Positions 36,143 through 48,604 of a stretch of 64,000 nt of DNA are shown piece by piece (position 1 is the first letter of the stretch; every line of letters begins with the position of its first letter). The position numbers and the translations under genes are program-made. The notes beneath the pieces are model-generated. The model searched no databases. It worked only from the letters and a program-made list of their open reading frames with translations, and had not been told where the DNA came from. This stretch comes from Protea cynaroides (Eukaryota > Streptophyta > Magnoliopsida > Proteales > Proteaceae), in contig CM053274.1 in NCBI GenBank assembly GCA_028583415.1, forward strand, positions 96,008,549 to 96,072,548, given 5' to 3'.

Positions 36143-37439
36143 TTATGGAACTACAACCATACCCTCAAGAAATATTTCCTCAGGGTAGGCAGATCCAGAA
36201 GAGTTTTCAGAGGAATTATCAACAGTTTTCTCCATTTCCTCCTCAACCAAAATCTCCTGGGAGCGGCAACTGCTACTGCAAAATGCTTTCTCACCTCTGC
36301 ACAATGTAAAATCCACATTCAACAGTGTTCACAAATCCATGGATATAGTATGCAAACAGAGATATTTGAACAAACCTGTACATGTAGATGTCTTCACCCT
36401 GTTCCAATTTCTTCTTGCAAGAGTAACAATAGCTCAAAAAATTATCAAAGGGATACAGACCAGAACCATCCAAGCATTTAACTTCCATGGACGATTCATT
36501 GATCACTTTCTCTTCTTTCTTACAACAAGCTAACTCACTACCGTGACATTCCAAAATGCAGTCACCAAAAATGTGAGTTGTTCTAGGGTTTGGACCATGA
36601 GAAATTATACAAGTATAGTCCTCAGATTGCTCTATCTCATGAGCAGAGACAGAACCCTTGAATCCGACGCCAGAACCAACGGATATAGGGAGTGAACTTG
36701 GCCTCATAATCAAAGAATTTTCAAAATTTGAGCCTCCACTGATTACTGGAGGCGAATTAACTCGGGCATTTTTCTTATCAGCCCAAAAATCTTCAGAACT
36801 CATATTGGTGTTAAGGTATGTTAAGCTATTCAGAGATGTAGCAGAGCGGCCAAAATCTGACATGCAAGACTGGACTTTCCCTAAAGTTTCAGATTCTAAT
36901 CGAGTTTCTCCAGTTTCAAAAACATTCTCCGATCTTCCCAGTTGCAAACCGGGAGAATCAATCGGAGAATTTGGAGAAACCTCATGGACCTTAGGGAAGG
37001 AAGAATCAACAGAACCAAACAGATGTTTTGGGGAAGAAGGGTTTCTGAACTGCGATCCGAAAAGAATACTCTTACTCTCTGAAGTTCCAAGACCCTTACC
37101 AGATGGTTTAGCTTCATCTTTGAGAGAATCCACAATGCCAAGACCGACCTTACTGCAATCCCAGCTTTTTTGAGGTCCATCAGGACTTGTTCTAGGAGAC
37201 CTAAAAGGATTGCCTAGATTTGCAAAAACTTTGTAATCCAAAGTAGAAGTAGGGCTTCTAGCAGAGTCAGAATCTAATAAACCCTTAGTATTGAACCCTA
37301 CAAACAAACCAGGAACGCTGAAAAAGGAACCGCTTTTGAGCTTCTGCCCCAGAACATCACGAGTATCTGAAGCAGAATCCGACATTAGATGACCTTTGTA
37401 TTGATCTTTCTGAATCGATCGGCTCCTCTTCCTCAGCAT
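36143..37439 (-). CDS. FCS-like zinc finger (FLZ, DUF581) protein
   Basis: Two exons, complement 36376-37439 and complement 36143-36296, join in frame across a 79-bp intron to give 405 residues. The start at 37439 gives the family N-terminus MLRKRSRSIQKDQ; an in-frame ATG at 37472 lies just after a splice acceptor and is less like the family. The middle has the conserved block LFVGFNTKGLLDSDSARSPT and FANLGNPFRSPRTSP. The FLZ finger is at residues 338-365, with Cys338, Cys341, Cys361 and Cys365; the intron splits codon 355 in the motif DIYMYRGEKAFCSSSCR. FLZ proteins act as adaptors that bind the SnRK1 kinase and respond to sugar, energy and stress. The length and N-terminal blocks resemble the long FLZ members (FLZ10-like), by recall. 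Confidence 0.93.
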
Positions 37440-37477
37440 TATCAAAACCTCAGCTCCCTCAGAAGAAACCACTTCTT

Positions 37478-38560
37478 ACTGCATTGACAAATGAGAAGAA
37501 CAGTTAATCTCATCAAAAAAATAAAATTAAAAATTTGAAGAACAGTACATTAATAAAATAAAGGAAAAGAAATATAATCAAGACTCAAGAGAAACTATAA
37601 TTAAGAACAAGAAAATAATGCAACCGTATGGGGTCGAGCGACAATAGCAGGATAGACAGGACAAAATGATAAACAAAAAACGATAGATTCCCCGGCACTC
37701 AAGAAAAAAAAAAAAAGGTCTCAAGCTTGCATGTATTGAAGATTAGGAGGAGATAGTGCAGAATCTGCAGCGATCATGAGTCCAAAATGCTCCAAAACCC
37801 CATAAGGATGTCGATGATCAAAAATCGAAAAATAAACCCAAATGAACAAGCTTCCTCCAATGCAGGCAAAAACTCGATATTGAAACCTGATCACATCCCT
37901 CGTTTGATTTCAATTGAAGACATAAGTCACATGACCAATGACATGGATCAATACAAATATACAACACATTACAAGAAGATTAATAGCTCAGTCATCACGG
38001 AACTTGCATTAGCTTGTAATCTGAATTTCAGACGCAAATTCAGAGATATGAAATGAGATTAACTCTTTTACCCAAAAAAAAAAAAAATGAGATTAACTCC
38101 GGAAAAAAGCACCGACAATGTTTATAGAATCACGAAATAGTAAATATCCAGATGATAAAACTCTGATATGCATCAGATAAGAAGTTCTGAAACCTTTGGA
38201 ACATGCATGCGGTTGAAAAAAAAAATCTAATCCAACATACAGCACCCAAACTAAATCCCTTTTCCTATCTTTCACATCCAAACTCAAGGACCAAGGACCC
38301 AATCTCCAAGAACGCACGGAATGAGTCTGAATGAGTGAAATGAAGAATGAAACAAAGGATCTAGAAAAAAATGGAAAACCCACCTGGTTTTCTCCTCTGA
38401 AAACTTCCCAGATGAAGGCTGAGCAGTCCAAATGCAGAAAAAATATATATCAACTGAAACTTGTGCAGTACACCTCAGTACTCTGATCCTTCCTTCTATT
38501 TTCTCTTCTTTTTTTTTCTCTTTCTTCCTCTCTTTCACTCATCAAAATCAGCAAAGCAGC
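37478..38560 (-). promoter_or_regulatory. FLZ 5' leader with a probable 905-bp intron
   Basis: A CAG acceptor (exon restarts at 37478) and a donor CAG|GTGGG (exon ends at 38384) would remove complement 37479-38383 from the leader. The upstream exon is purine-rich (GAAAGAGAGGAAGAAAG) and near 38520 has the look of a plant 5' UTR. Leader introns are common in FLZ genes. The exact transcription start is not visible. Confidence 0.55.
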
Positions 38561-38599
38561 TGGCCGTTTGATATACTTCTCAGTTCTTACTCTCACTCA

Positions 38600-41001
38600 T
38601 CCCCTTCATGATTGACATGGAATACGTATTTTATACAATCATCTATACAAAGCTACAAAGTATAATGTATTCTCAACCTCTCTACCTATTTGTAACCAAA
38701 CACGTTACAAACAGAAATTATAACTTCAGAGAAGGGTAAAAAATGTAATTTACACACAATATTTTGTCAAATGTGAATATTATATTATCTCTCTCTATCT
38801 TGAGATTACAGAATTAAGATCACTCAGGAAGGAAAAACAATAATAAATAAAATATCACGTTTTTATGTATAAATTACAAAAAAAAATTCTTAAAACCTCA
38901 CGATTTTGCAAATTAAGATCTTCATTGTCACTTGATCGTCACTACAATTTTTTTTTCTTCCTACGTATATTTCCGATGATTTTCATTGAACATACAATTG
39001 TGAATCAGCAACTGTTACCTTTTTAGTTTTTACACAATTATCTGAATATGAAACTCTTTATGAAATTACCTAAATACCCATATGTAAATAATTGTTAATT
39101 TTTATTTCATTATAAATTAAATGACAATTTTATCCTTTATTTAGATATAAAGACCAAATATCTGTCTAGCAATGGATATAAAACGAGATTCAAACTTCTG
39201 CTGTAACCGAACAGATTTTAAGGGCTTCTTTCTCCATTTAAGATGGTCAGCAGAAGAAGACAAAGCTGATTGTGGGGTCCACGGTACTTAACCATAGTTT
39301 AACCTGATGGTACTTAACCATGGTTTAATCGGATGCTACTCGCGAGTTTTCTAAGACAACGAAGGTAGGTGTGAGGTGAAATGACAAAAGGACCTTGTGC
39401 ATAAGAGACTACCACAGACCAGACTAGTCTTAAAATAGGAACCTGTATTTATCTATAAAAATAAAAAAATGCTTCCAGATGGCAATTAGTTCAAAACCAT
39501 GGTTTTAAAGTTCACATAAATTTTACCAAAAAAAAAAAAGGTTCACATAAATTTTACCAAGAAAAGAGCTCACATAAAAGATTGATCTTTCATCGATCGA
39601 GTATAATCGAGTTGAACTATTTTCTAAGCCGATTTGAATCAAAATCAATGAAAACCGGCCTTGTTGTTTTCGAGTCTTAAAAACTTGTTGAAAACCTTTA
39701 GCCCCTTAAGGTTCCACGTCTAAGTTCATATGGCAGATTTTAGTCTATTTCTAATACGTGTGAAGGTAAAATATTTCTAATATGTGGGAGGGAAAAAAAT
39801 AAAATCCATCCCCCCCACCCCAATGCAAGTCAATGGAAAATATACAACTACAAATATGTATAGAGATGATAGTAGAAATAACCAAGTTGAGTAAACCATA
39901 AGAGAACATATCAATTTTTATGTCAAAAATCCTTCTAAGGTGAAAGGGGAAAAACCACAGAACCTAGTTCATGTATATCTAAACTATAATAATAATATAT
40001 CATAGGAAGACAATACAATCATCTCTAATCAAATCTAGAGGCTATCAAGCATCAAGAGGCATAGCCTACTCTTGGGTAATTCAATAGCTCATTATAACAA
40101 TAGGTGGATCCACAAAGTATAACAACACTCACATTGATGCCGATGTAACAAAATATAGGGAGAAGTGTCACATTTCCCTCTTCCCTATATAAGAAGAATG
40201 CCGTCACGCCACAGTCACGTACGAGGAATAAGTGCTCTTCTTAATCACTCACAACTTAAGGAATGGACTAGGATTTGGCTCTTGGGATTCCGACTAGGGT
40301 TTGGCTCTTGGGATTCTTACGACTCTCGACTTCCTTTTGGTTCTCTGCAACTCTCACAAACGATGAATAAAAACGTACCACCAAGAATGGGTTTTTATAT
40401 ATAGAGAGAAATGAAAGTGAGATATGTAGTTTTCTAAAAACCGCCCCAGACTGCTGCGTGGAGACCCAATGCAAAAAGAGATGTGGGTCCCCCTTCATGT
40501 GAAGTGTGGAGGAATCCCAACAACACGAACATGTTAAACTCAGAAAATCTTTTGAGATTGTTGTGTTACTCCTTTAACCTCTAAATGAACAAATATATAT
40601 ACAAAAGAATGTCGAGAATCTCTCCTATAATCACGGTGACAGATTAGAGATCTCTGTCAATTGCAATCGATCTTTAGCTAGATAAAGGATATACAAGGTG
40701 GCAGATATAGGGTAGAGATGATAAAAAAGATAAATGCAATATTTACAAGATATATAGATGATATACAAGTGACAGATATGAGAGAGATGGTATGAGAACA
40801 ATAAATTGGTAACTAAAGTTGATTCATTGATCCATTTGTATGATTATATTAATCGTCACTAATAAAACATTTTCAATGTAAAAAGAGAATGTAAGCATTT
40901 GCCAATTTTTGATTGATTTAGTATGGTTGACGATGATAATCTAGGATCATATCCATGTATTAATTTATGCAATCAATCATTCTTATTATATAACTTAGGG
41001 C
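38600..41001. other. Gene-poor spacer
   Basis: No gene recognised. It holds tandem duplications with periods 26 (39283-39334), 31 (39510-39560) and 26 (40266-40317). The part at 40160-40510 has a minus-strand TATA box (about 40392-40402) and resembles an LTR, but no matching ends or target duplication were found. Confidence 0.5.
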
Positions 41002-41150
41002 AATTGAAGTACACACTAGCTGTGTATATTTCTGTCTCTTTCTCTTTTCCCTGAAATCTGGGTCCCCTTTCTCTCTCTCTTTGAGGGAGCTGTTCCCGAT
41101 CCTTCTTGTACTCCTATTTTCCTTGTTAGTGTATAAAATTCTAAATGACA
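41002..41150 (+). repeat. Dispersed repeat B, copy 1
   Basis: GAAGTACACACTAGCTGTGT, a CT-rich run, then TCTTCTTGTACTCCTATTTTCCTT. The same order is found at about 45187-45320. Unclassified. Confidence 0.6.
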
Positions 41151-41436
41151 TATAGGTCAAGAGCATTGTGCATGAGTATATATATCTACATTTTTATTGT
41201 AATTAGTATTTTTCTATACAATAACAATTAAATTTTGATAACTAAAAAATATAATTAAAATTTGATTATGTCTATGGAAAGCCTCAATAGCACCAACCCA
41301 TTCATTTTGAATTGGAAATGATTAGAATTTCATCCTCCCATGGATCGTGTACTATTTGCATTCTTTATCTTCTAATTAAATCTTGTGGGCTCATTCAATA
41401 CAATCCTAGGTGATTAATGTGGATAAAGACTTTCAT

Positions 41437-41717
41437 GGTTCTTTTTAGTATAGTTTATATTTATGTTTATAAGTTATTTATGATAAATAATTTATGAGAG
41501 TAAATTATGAATCATAAATAATAATCTTGTGACACCACTAGACATAAAGAAGTAATATAAATTGTCACAATAATAATGAATAACTTCTAATCTATTTGTA
41601 GATTTTAAATTATATCAATTTATTTTAAATATAAATAAATACCATAAATTATATCAAACAACTACATATGTCATAACCTATTAGATAATTAATTCTATAA
41701 TAAATACAAAAAAAACC
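41437..41717. mobile_element. Tourist-like MITE, copy 2
   Basis: Starts GGTTCTTTTTAGTATAGTTT and aligns over its whole length with 32169-32452. The right end is eroded (AAAAAACC). The target duplication is no longer clear. Confidence 0.7.
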
Positions 41718-42513
41718 TAAATGATATTTATTAATCTTAATTGCAAATTCATCCATTTCTCTTCTCCTAAGTTTTCAAAATAAAATTTTAGAAAATTTTT
41801 TAGGTTTAGCATGATAAAGGGAACAAAGATGAGGGTATTTAGGTAATTCTATTCGTTTTGTATATAGACGAGTTATTTCATCTGCATTTCCACGGCGAAG
41901 GCCACCCCCCAAAAAAAAAGTCGACTAACCGAGTCTTAACTGTACACTAACGGTCAAAGATCCCTTTACTTCGTTAGTTCGCTACGCACCACAGCATTTA
42001 CATTAACGCCGTCATCAACCAGAGTTAAATGTGGACCCAGCACAGAGTCATCATTTCTCTGTCCGCTTTTTATTTTCTTTACTACAGCCTCTTTTGTCGT
42101 TTTCCGTGATCTCGGCTTTTCCATGATTTCGTGTGGAAGCACATGGATGACACGTGTTCCTTCAGACCCGTATCCCCACGCAATCCAGCGACTCAGACTC
42201 AAGATTCTAACGAGGAACGTTCATCGAACGGTTGTCCTTTCATTATTTTTGACGACCCCATTAGTTATATAGGGTCCATTCACACGTGCATAGGCCTATG
42301 TGGCTGTGTAATTGAAATAGAGCTGACCCCATCCTATAGAAGGAATAAACGAAGCAATATTTTAAAAGTGATAATAATTAACAGTGTCGGGAAAACCATA
42401 TAATATTTAGGGAAAACTACTAATTCTTTTGTTTTATCCCCCGATATGTTTGTTGTTGCAAAAATACTCAGTGTGAATATAACCAATTTATCCACAAGAG
42501 TCCATTTATATTT

Positions 42514-42874
42514 TGAGATGACGTTATTGTGATAGTTGTGTGGTAAAATTGAAAAAGATAAATAAAAAATAATCGTATTAGAGTTGATTTTGGAATAATA
42601 TCGATACATGATAAATTATTGAAAAATCATTTGAGATGGTATGATCATGTTCAATAGAGGTCGTTAGATGTTCTTGTATGAAATAATGATTTGATTTAGA
42701 TTGAAGGGTCTAAAAAAATTATAGACACGTCTAAAATGATCCTAGGGGAGGTGATGAAAGACATGCATAGCTTAAGCCTTGTTTTAAACATGATATCGAA
42801 CAGACTTGATTGGAGAACAAAAATCTATATAATAGAAGCCATTTAGTTGGAATAAAGCTTTGTTATTGTTGCCA
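42514..42874 (+). mobile_element. RTE LINE 3'-end fragment
   Basis: Matches the last 360 or so bp of the LINE at 24561-25566 (GAAAAATCATTTGAGATGGT, GAAATAATGATTTGATT, AAGCTTTGTTATTGTTG). All frames are closed and the TTG tail is short and eroded. Confidence 0.75.
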
Positions 42875-43554
42875 TTGAATTGACATTTTTACTTTTTCCT
42901 ACTTCTCTCCCTTCTCTCATATCACTTTATCCACGATTGTCCAGAACCAACATATGATGGTTTCACAATAACCCATAATCCAAAAACCACTCGTCTCAAG
43001 GTTCAACGATTTGAATGTACATGTTTATCTATGCATGTGGTAATGAGAGACAATGGGCTAAAACACTATTTCCTCATCGATGCTATTCTTGTGTTTGTTC
43101 ACTTAGTGCATCTCCAAGAACTCCCCAATGTGTTTGGGCCGTCGTGGAGAAGCTGACGATGAGTTGCAGAGTGGTAGAGTTACATTTGATTGTGTTGACT
43201 TAGAGCCAAATCGTTGGCTCTGTCCGTTAAGCTTAGGAAGATTGGATCAACATGACAGTATTTAAAACAAATAGCAGTGTTTCTCTAGCAACAATATACT
43301 CCGGCGATGGCAATAACTGATAACTTCTCGACCTTCCATTAATTGTATCGATGATTGTTTTTTCGTTCTTGCACCCACCAATTACCTGTTTCATCAGGAA
43401 ATCTAAATATTATCTCCAAAATCCAATTGTGACTTGCAAGAGAGTACTTCTTATTTGTAAGATTCATCCATGTTCACCATCATTGGAATCAGAATTTACT
43501 GTATTTTTCTTTCTTTATTCTCTAAATTTTACTTGAATTTCGTTAATGTGATTA

Positions 43555-43555
43555 G

Positions 43556-43586
<31 letters not shown>

Positions 43587-43588
43587 GA
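43555..43588. repeat. (GA)n microsatellite
   Basis: Purine-only run with slight interruptions. Confidence 0.9.
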
Positions 43589-44289
43589 GGGAGGTGTCAG
43601 TTTGTCGGAGAGGGCGGGAGCAGGGTGTTGTCTTTGGAGAGTGTACATTCGACACTCATGAGAGCACTGGAGAGCGGCGAGAGGAACAGTTAGCAACACA
43701 CTAGTCTTGTATGAGGTGGGGAAGAAGAAGTGGTCCAAGGAAGGAGAGAGAGGTGATAATGGGAGAGAGAAGAGAGAGGGAGATAAGAAGGAAGACCAAA
43801 AATATCAATTTAGAGGCAGATGAAATGTTATATGAAAGTGGACATTGTTTGGGTGTATTGGTAATACTCAAATCCCTTTTTGGGTATTTTTGGTATGACA
43901 AACATGGAGTGGGTAGATGGGTAGGAGTGGGTAGAAAGGAAAATCCAAAAATGAGTATTCAGGTGGTATTCCCTAATTTTTACAGAGTCTGACCTCGAAG
44001 TACTACTAATTTCAGAGACAACAAGTTGATGACATCTTTTTCCCATAAAGTATTTACAAATTAGATTTGTAAATTTCACCTTGCTAGTTTTACCAAAGTT
44101 TCATCGTTTATTAAATTTGATTCCCAGTTTTAATAAATAATAAAACAGATTTGTGATTAAAAAAAAAAAAGTAAATAATTTTTTCACAAAAAGATCACGA
44201 GATGGGTAGGCGGTGAAGATAGTACCAAAAAGAAGGGTGGGTGGTGAAGTTATTGTCCAAAGTGTTTTCGGGGTTGAAAGTGTTGAGTT

Positions 44290-44745
44290 TCAATCTCATA
44301 AGTTCGAGACTCTTAAGTAATATAAGGTACACAAGGTTACAAACTTAACCAGTGTGGGATTATTCCTAACACTCCTGCTCACATGGGCATAAATGGTCGA
44401 CCCTTTTTTGGGTGATTGTAAGGAGGGAACCCAGGGGTACAATACTAAGTTTCCATCTCAAAAATTAGATTCTTAAGTACGTAAGGCATTCAAGATTCCA
44501 AACTTAACTAATGTGGGATCATTCCAACACTCTCCCCATGTGTTGTTCTCTTTGGGTGGTTGTACACATTACGTACACACGTGATCTTATTTTTTTTTTT
44601 TTGTGATCGTAAAGAGGGAACCTGTAGGAGCTTTGACACCATATTAAATTACCATATCAAAAGTTTAAACTTATAAATAGAAAAAATATATAAGGCACCC
44701 AAGGTTCTATATAACTAATGTAAGATTATTCCCCACATCTTCCCA
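44290..44745 (+). repeat. Three-copy diverged tandem repeat
   Basis: Three units share the pattern CTTAAGTA...TAAGGTAC..CAAGGTT...AACTTAAC..GTGTGGGATTATTCC (ends near 44370, 44530 and 44740). Between units 1-2 and 2-3 lie related blocks GTGATTGTAAGGAGGGAACC (44412) and GTGATCGTAAAGAGGGAACC (44603), about 190 bp apart. It looks like amplified LTR-end sequence. Confidence 0.65.
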
Positions 44746-45180
44746 TTGTTGGTGTCAAGAAGCACAACCACATCTCTCTATTGTCTTACATTCTCCTCTG
44801 CTGGGGAGAGGTCAGCTATGGGAACAGTTTTCAAAAAGACTTTTGTAGATGACTATATAGAATCAATATGTTTTCATTGATTAAATCAAAGAAAACTTGA
44901 CAATAATATGTTTTTTTTTTTTCTCCTTCCATATCATGAAATTTCCACCAAAACAAATCATATCCTATCAATGACATAAAATTCCAAACCGTAAAACAAG
45001 TTATTAATGAACTTCTTGTCTTAACATAATATGTAAATGATCCTTATGACTTTTCCATATTATCTTCAAATGGAGCAACATTTCTAACTCTACAATTAAA
45101 ATATTAGTTTAGATAAGCAAATACTAGATGAGCAAACCTATTAAAATGTCCATTGTCCATGATAGTTTTTTGAGTAAAAA

Positions 45181-45330
45181 GAATTCGAAGTACACACCAG
45201 CTATGTGTACTTTTCTCTCTCTATCTCTCTCAACCTTAAAATCCAGATTCTTTACTCTTTCCTCCAATTGACTGGCTATCAGTTCTTCTTGCACTCTCAT
45301 TTTCTTCGTTTACATATAATATTTTAATAT
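45181..45330 (+). repeat. Dispersed repeat B, copy 2
   Basis: GAAGTACACACCAGCTATGT, a CT-rich run, then TTCTTCTTGCACTCTCATTT. It aligns with 41002-41150. Confidence 0.6.
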
Positions 45331-45634
45331 ACGTTATTTTTTTAAATGGACCAAATTGTATTATGAGTTAAAATATTTGTCTCATACAATTATAAATGCA
45401 TGGAAAATAATAAGTATTTGTATGATCTACAATATCATGGTATCCAGTAGGCTATTATATAAGTCCTGAAAACACACTAGTAGCATTTTATTTTTATTTT
45501 TTGTATTGTGAGATTTTTCTATTAATTATGGAAAAAAAACTATATATTACTGTTTGTTTTAAAATGTTTTCCTTAATATTAGGGTAAGCCAAATAGTAGA
45601 TAATATATAATTGTCAAAATATCTTAACTATAGG

Positions 45635-45636
<2 letters not shown>

Positions 45637-45709
<73 letters not shown>
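45637..45709. repeat. (AT)n microsatellite
   Basis: About 36 AT units, bordered on both sides by AGGTCATAT. Confidence 0.96.
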
Positions 45710-45712
<3 letters not shown>

Positions 45713-46119
45713 GGTCATATTATTCTATCAACACCTAACTTTTCATAACGATTTTGATTGAATGATCTACCAGACTTTTTATACTTATTTTTTTACATGA
45801 TTTTATTAGAGAAAATATTTTCTTTTCAGTTCAACTGAAATTTTAAACCATTTTTTTTTGTGAGAGAAATTTTAAACCATTCATTGACACATTCAACGTA
45901 TATAACCTCTTACATAACATTCTAACTCACTCAACAGTAACCATAATTCAATTGAAAATTACATAAAAACAAAAGAACAAAAGTTTTACATGGGAAAATC
46001 CTTGGAATTTCACAGATTTGTGTATCTCATTTTTATCATGTTAATTATTTAAATCAAGTTGCTATAAATAACATTGCAGAGGGGGCGGTCAGAGCAGCTT
46101 TTCTGGTGTATTTGAGAGT

Positions 46120-46400
46120 TGCTACAAATTAAATTGTAGAATTTTTGGCACTAATGGTAGGGACACATTATGCAATGGAACATGAATTTTTGGATATATG
46201 GATTGAAAGCGATTCGGCAACAGTTGTGTTGGGGTTGTAGAGAGAAGGGCTCAAGTGTCTTCAATTGGAAAGTGTTATCGTCATTTCTCATGAGTTGCTG
46301 ATGGAGAATCATGTATGGATTTAGTGAAATAAATTGTGTGGCAGACTCTCTCTCAAGAGTTGCAGCTAGAACTCACATTTCAAACTTGTGGAACTCTTGT
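46120..46400 (+). pseudogene. RNase H-like domain fossil from a LINE
   Basis: Two frames together show VEFLALMVGTHYAMEHEFLD, WIESDSATVVL, then after a stop and a frameshift SEINCVADSLSRVAARTHI. The order (E)-ESDS-N..AD.L.R is that of the RNase H domain found at the end of plant L1-type LINEs. Dead copy. Confidence 0.65.
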
Positions 46401-46499
46401 CTTGTACTTGTCAGTAGTAATGTCATGCAGACTCCCAATAGTGCCCAAGGAATCGTTTTGGTTGATGGAATGATCATCATCTGCTGATGGTATTATTGA

Positions 46500-48573
46500 A
46501 GGTGGATGATTGATCTTCCCCTTGCTTCGTGAGCATTCTATATTTTTTCATTCATTTTATTTAATATATTTACTCTGATTCTTAACAATAAAAAATTAAT
46601 TAAATCAAGTTCACAAATTTCGCCATGAGATTAAGCAGAAGATCGGATAAGAGAAGGAGGTAAGAGGGAGGAACACGAGGAATATTTGTTTATTTTCATT
46701 TTTGAAAAGAAAGAGTAGATAAACCTCATCTCTTGGGGCATGGAACCTCACATTTTTTTTCTTAGAAAGTTTTTTAGGGATGAAATCATAAATGACCTGT
46801 CGGCCCTTGTATGTTCAATGCGGATAATAGCTCCCAATAATTTCTAGATCCTAATTTAATCCCTTTGAAAACTCGAGACGAAGATATTCTTTTTCACCAT
46901 TTTTTTTGTTAAAAATATTTCTTTTCACCATGGGTAAATAAAAACTTGATCTTGTTTTTATTACCATTTTGGTTTTATAAAAAGTTTTTCTTTCACTTAG
47001 AGATTACCAATGAAAGGTGAAGGAAAACTTATTTTTTCTCGTCTCAGTCAAGATTCAAGAAAAATTGTCCTAAAGAAGACGAAGGAATAAGATCATAAAT
47101 AATCTGTTTAGAACAGTTGATCCTAATCTATACTTTCGAAAATGTGAAGATATTCCTCCTCACCGTGGTGAAGAAAAACTGAATCTTATCCTAATTTTTT
47201 TTTTCCTGCAATTTTGGCTTCTTCAAGGGTAATTATGTAAAAGCGCACAATCATACTGGTTTGTCAGAAGCCCAAATTGTCTGTTATTGAAGCTGGAGCC
47301 TGATTTGTTAGGAGGTTAAATTTGTGAGCACAATTTTATAAAATTTTCCAATTTTTAATAATACGGCCAATTTTTATATTAAAAAACTGCATTTTTTATT
47401 TTCAAATTAATTATTGAAGTGGGTATGCCACCTCACGAATTACGAAAAATTCCAAGGGAATTAAAAATGAATTTATATTCTTTTACAAGTATTTATATAT
47501 TTACTTTTGTTGTGATTTCAAGGAAGTGGGTGGGGCATTAATATATGTACCAGATGTACAAATGGGTAATTGAAATTAAAATAATTTATTGAAACATCTC
47601 AAGGACCGTCAGATTGAATCAGATGACTTCCTAGGTCCTGGAACTTATTCTAATCCGACGGTTTTAGAAACGCATACGCATGTAAGGACGAGTTCACTGA
47701 GAGACGGCTGAGTATTAAAATAATAGATTAGTGGTCCCTGCGTGATATGGTACGAGCGCTGTCACATCAATACGATACATATTTTCGGTGATCGGATTCT
47801 TTCTGCTGTTAGAGATTTTGAGAGTGAGATCCTTAATTCAATGAATCTGAGAAAGTGGTGCCCTCATACACGTGGCAAATGGACACCCATGCAGAGGGGA
47901 ATCGTAATAGTTTGTCGATTGGGGGGTCGACTCGGATGAAGGGCTCGGATACCTCTGAGTGCTAGGTGGCGGCCATCCATCCAGGCCGCCCAGTCTCCCG
48001 CCCAAACCCAGGCGGAAGACGATTTCTGTTCCTTGAGTACAGGCCTGATGGGTCCTACTACTAAGACCGTTAATGTCAGACTCGAGCGGGTGATTTTAAA
48101 CCGTTCGATCATTCAAGAGGGAGACCCATTGTATCCTAGACCACTTAAAAAGTGCAACTTGTGTTGGGCTCCACTAGAATCTGACCCACCCAATCCCAAA
48201 TTATTATCAATTATTAATGGGGCTGATGATATTTTGGTTCGAGTTGGGTTCTGGCTAAACCAAACATTGTCCGGTTCAATCTGTCAGTCAATACTGTTTT
48301 GCAGAAAGAAATTCAAAATTGGCATTGGTTTCCGGCACTAATTGGTGATCGAAGTTTATGGGCTATATTTCTATATCTTCTACATTACAACTTCATTAAT
48401 GCTTGTATTTTATGGATATTTTGTTATATAATCTTCTAATCATGTGTTAACTTTTAATCTAATCTTTTTTTTTTGGGGTACAGAAAACCCACTACAGGGC
48501 AAGCTTTATTCAACCTTTAATCCAATCTAACATCAACATGTGTCCGTTATTCTTTTGAATAATACTTTTTCTT

Positions 48574-48604
<31 letters not shown>

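Noticed and set aside
36658..37173. 171-residue plus-strand open frame
   Set aside because: Antisense shadow of the FLZ coding exon, with no family match or splice context.
40160..40510. LTR-like stretch with a minus-strand TATA box
   Set aside because: No TG...CA ends with matching 5-bp flanks could be found, so no element is called.
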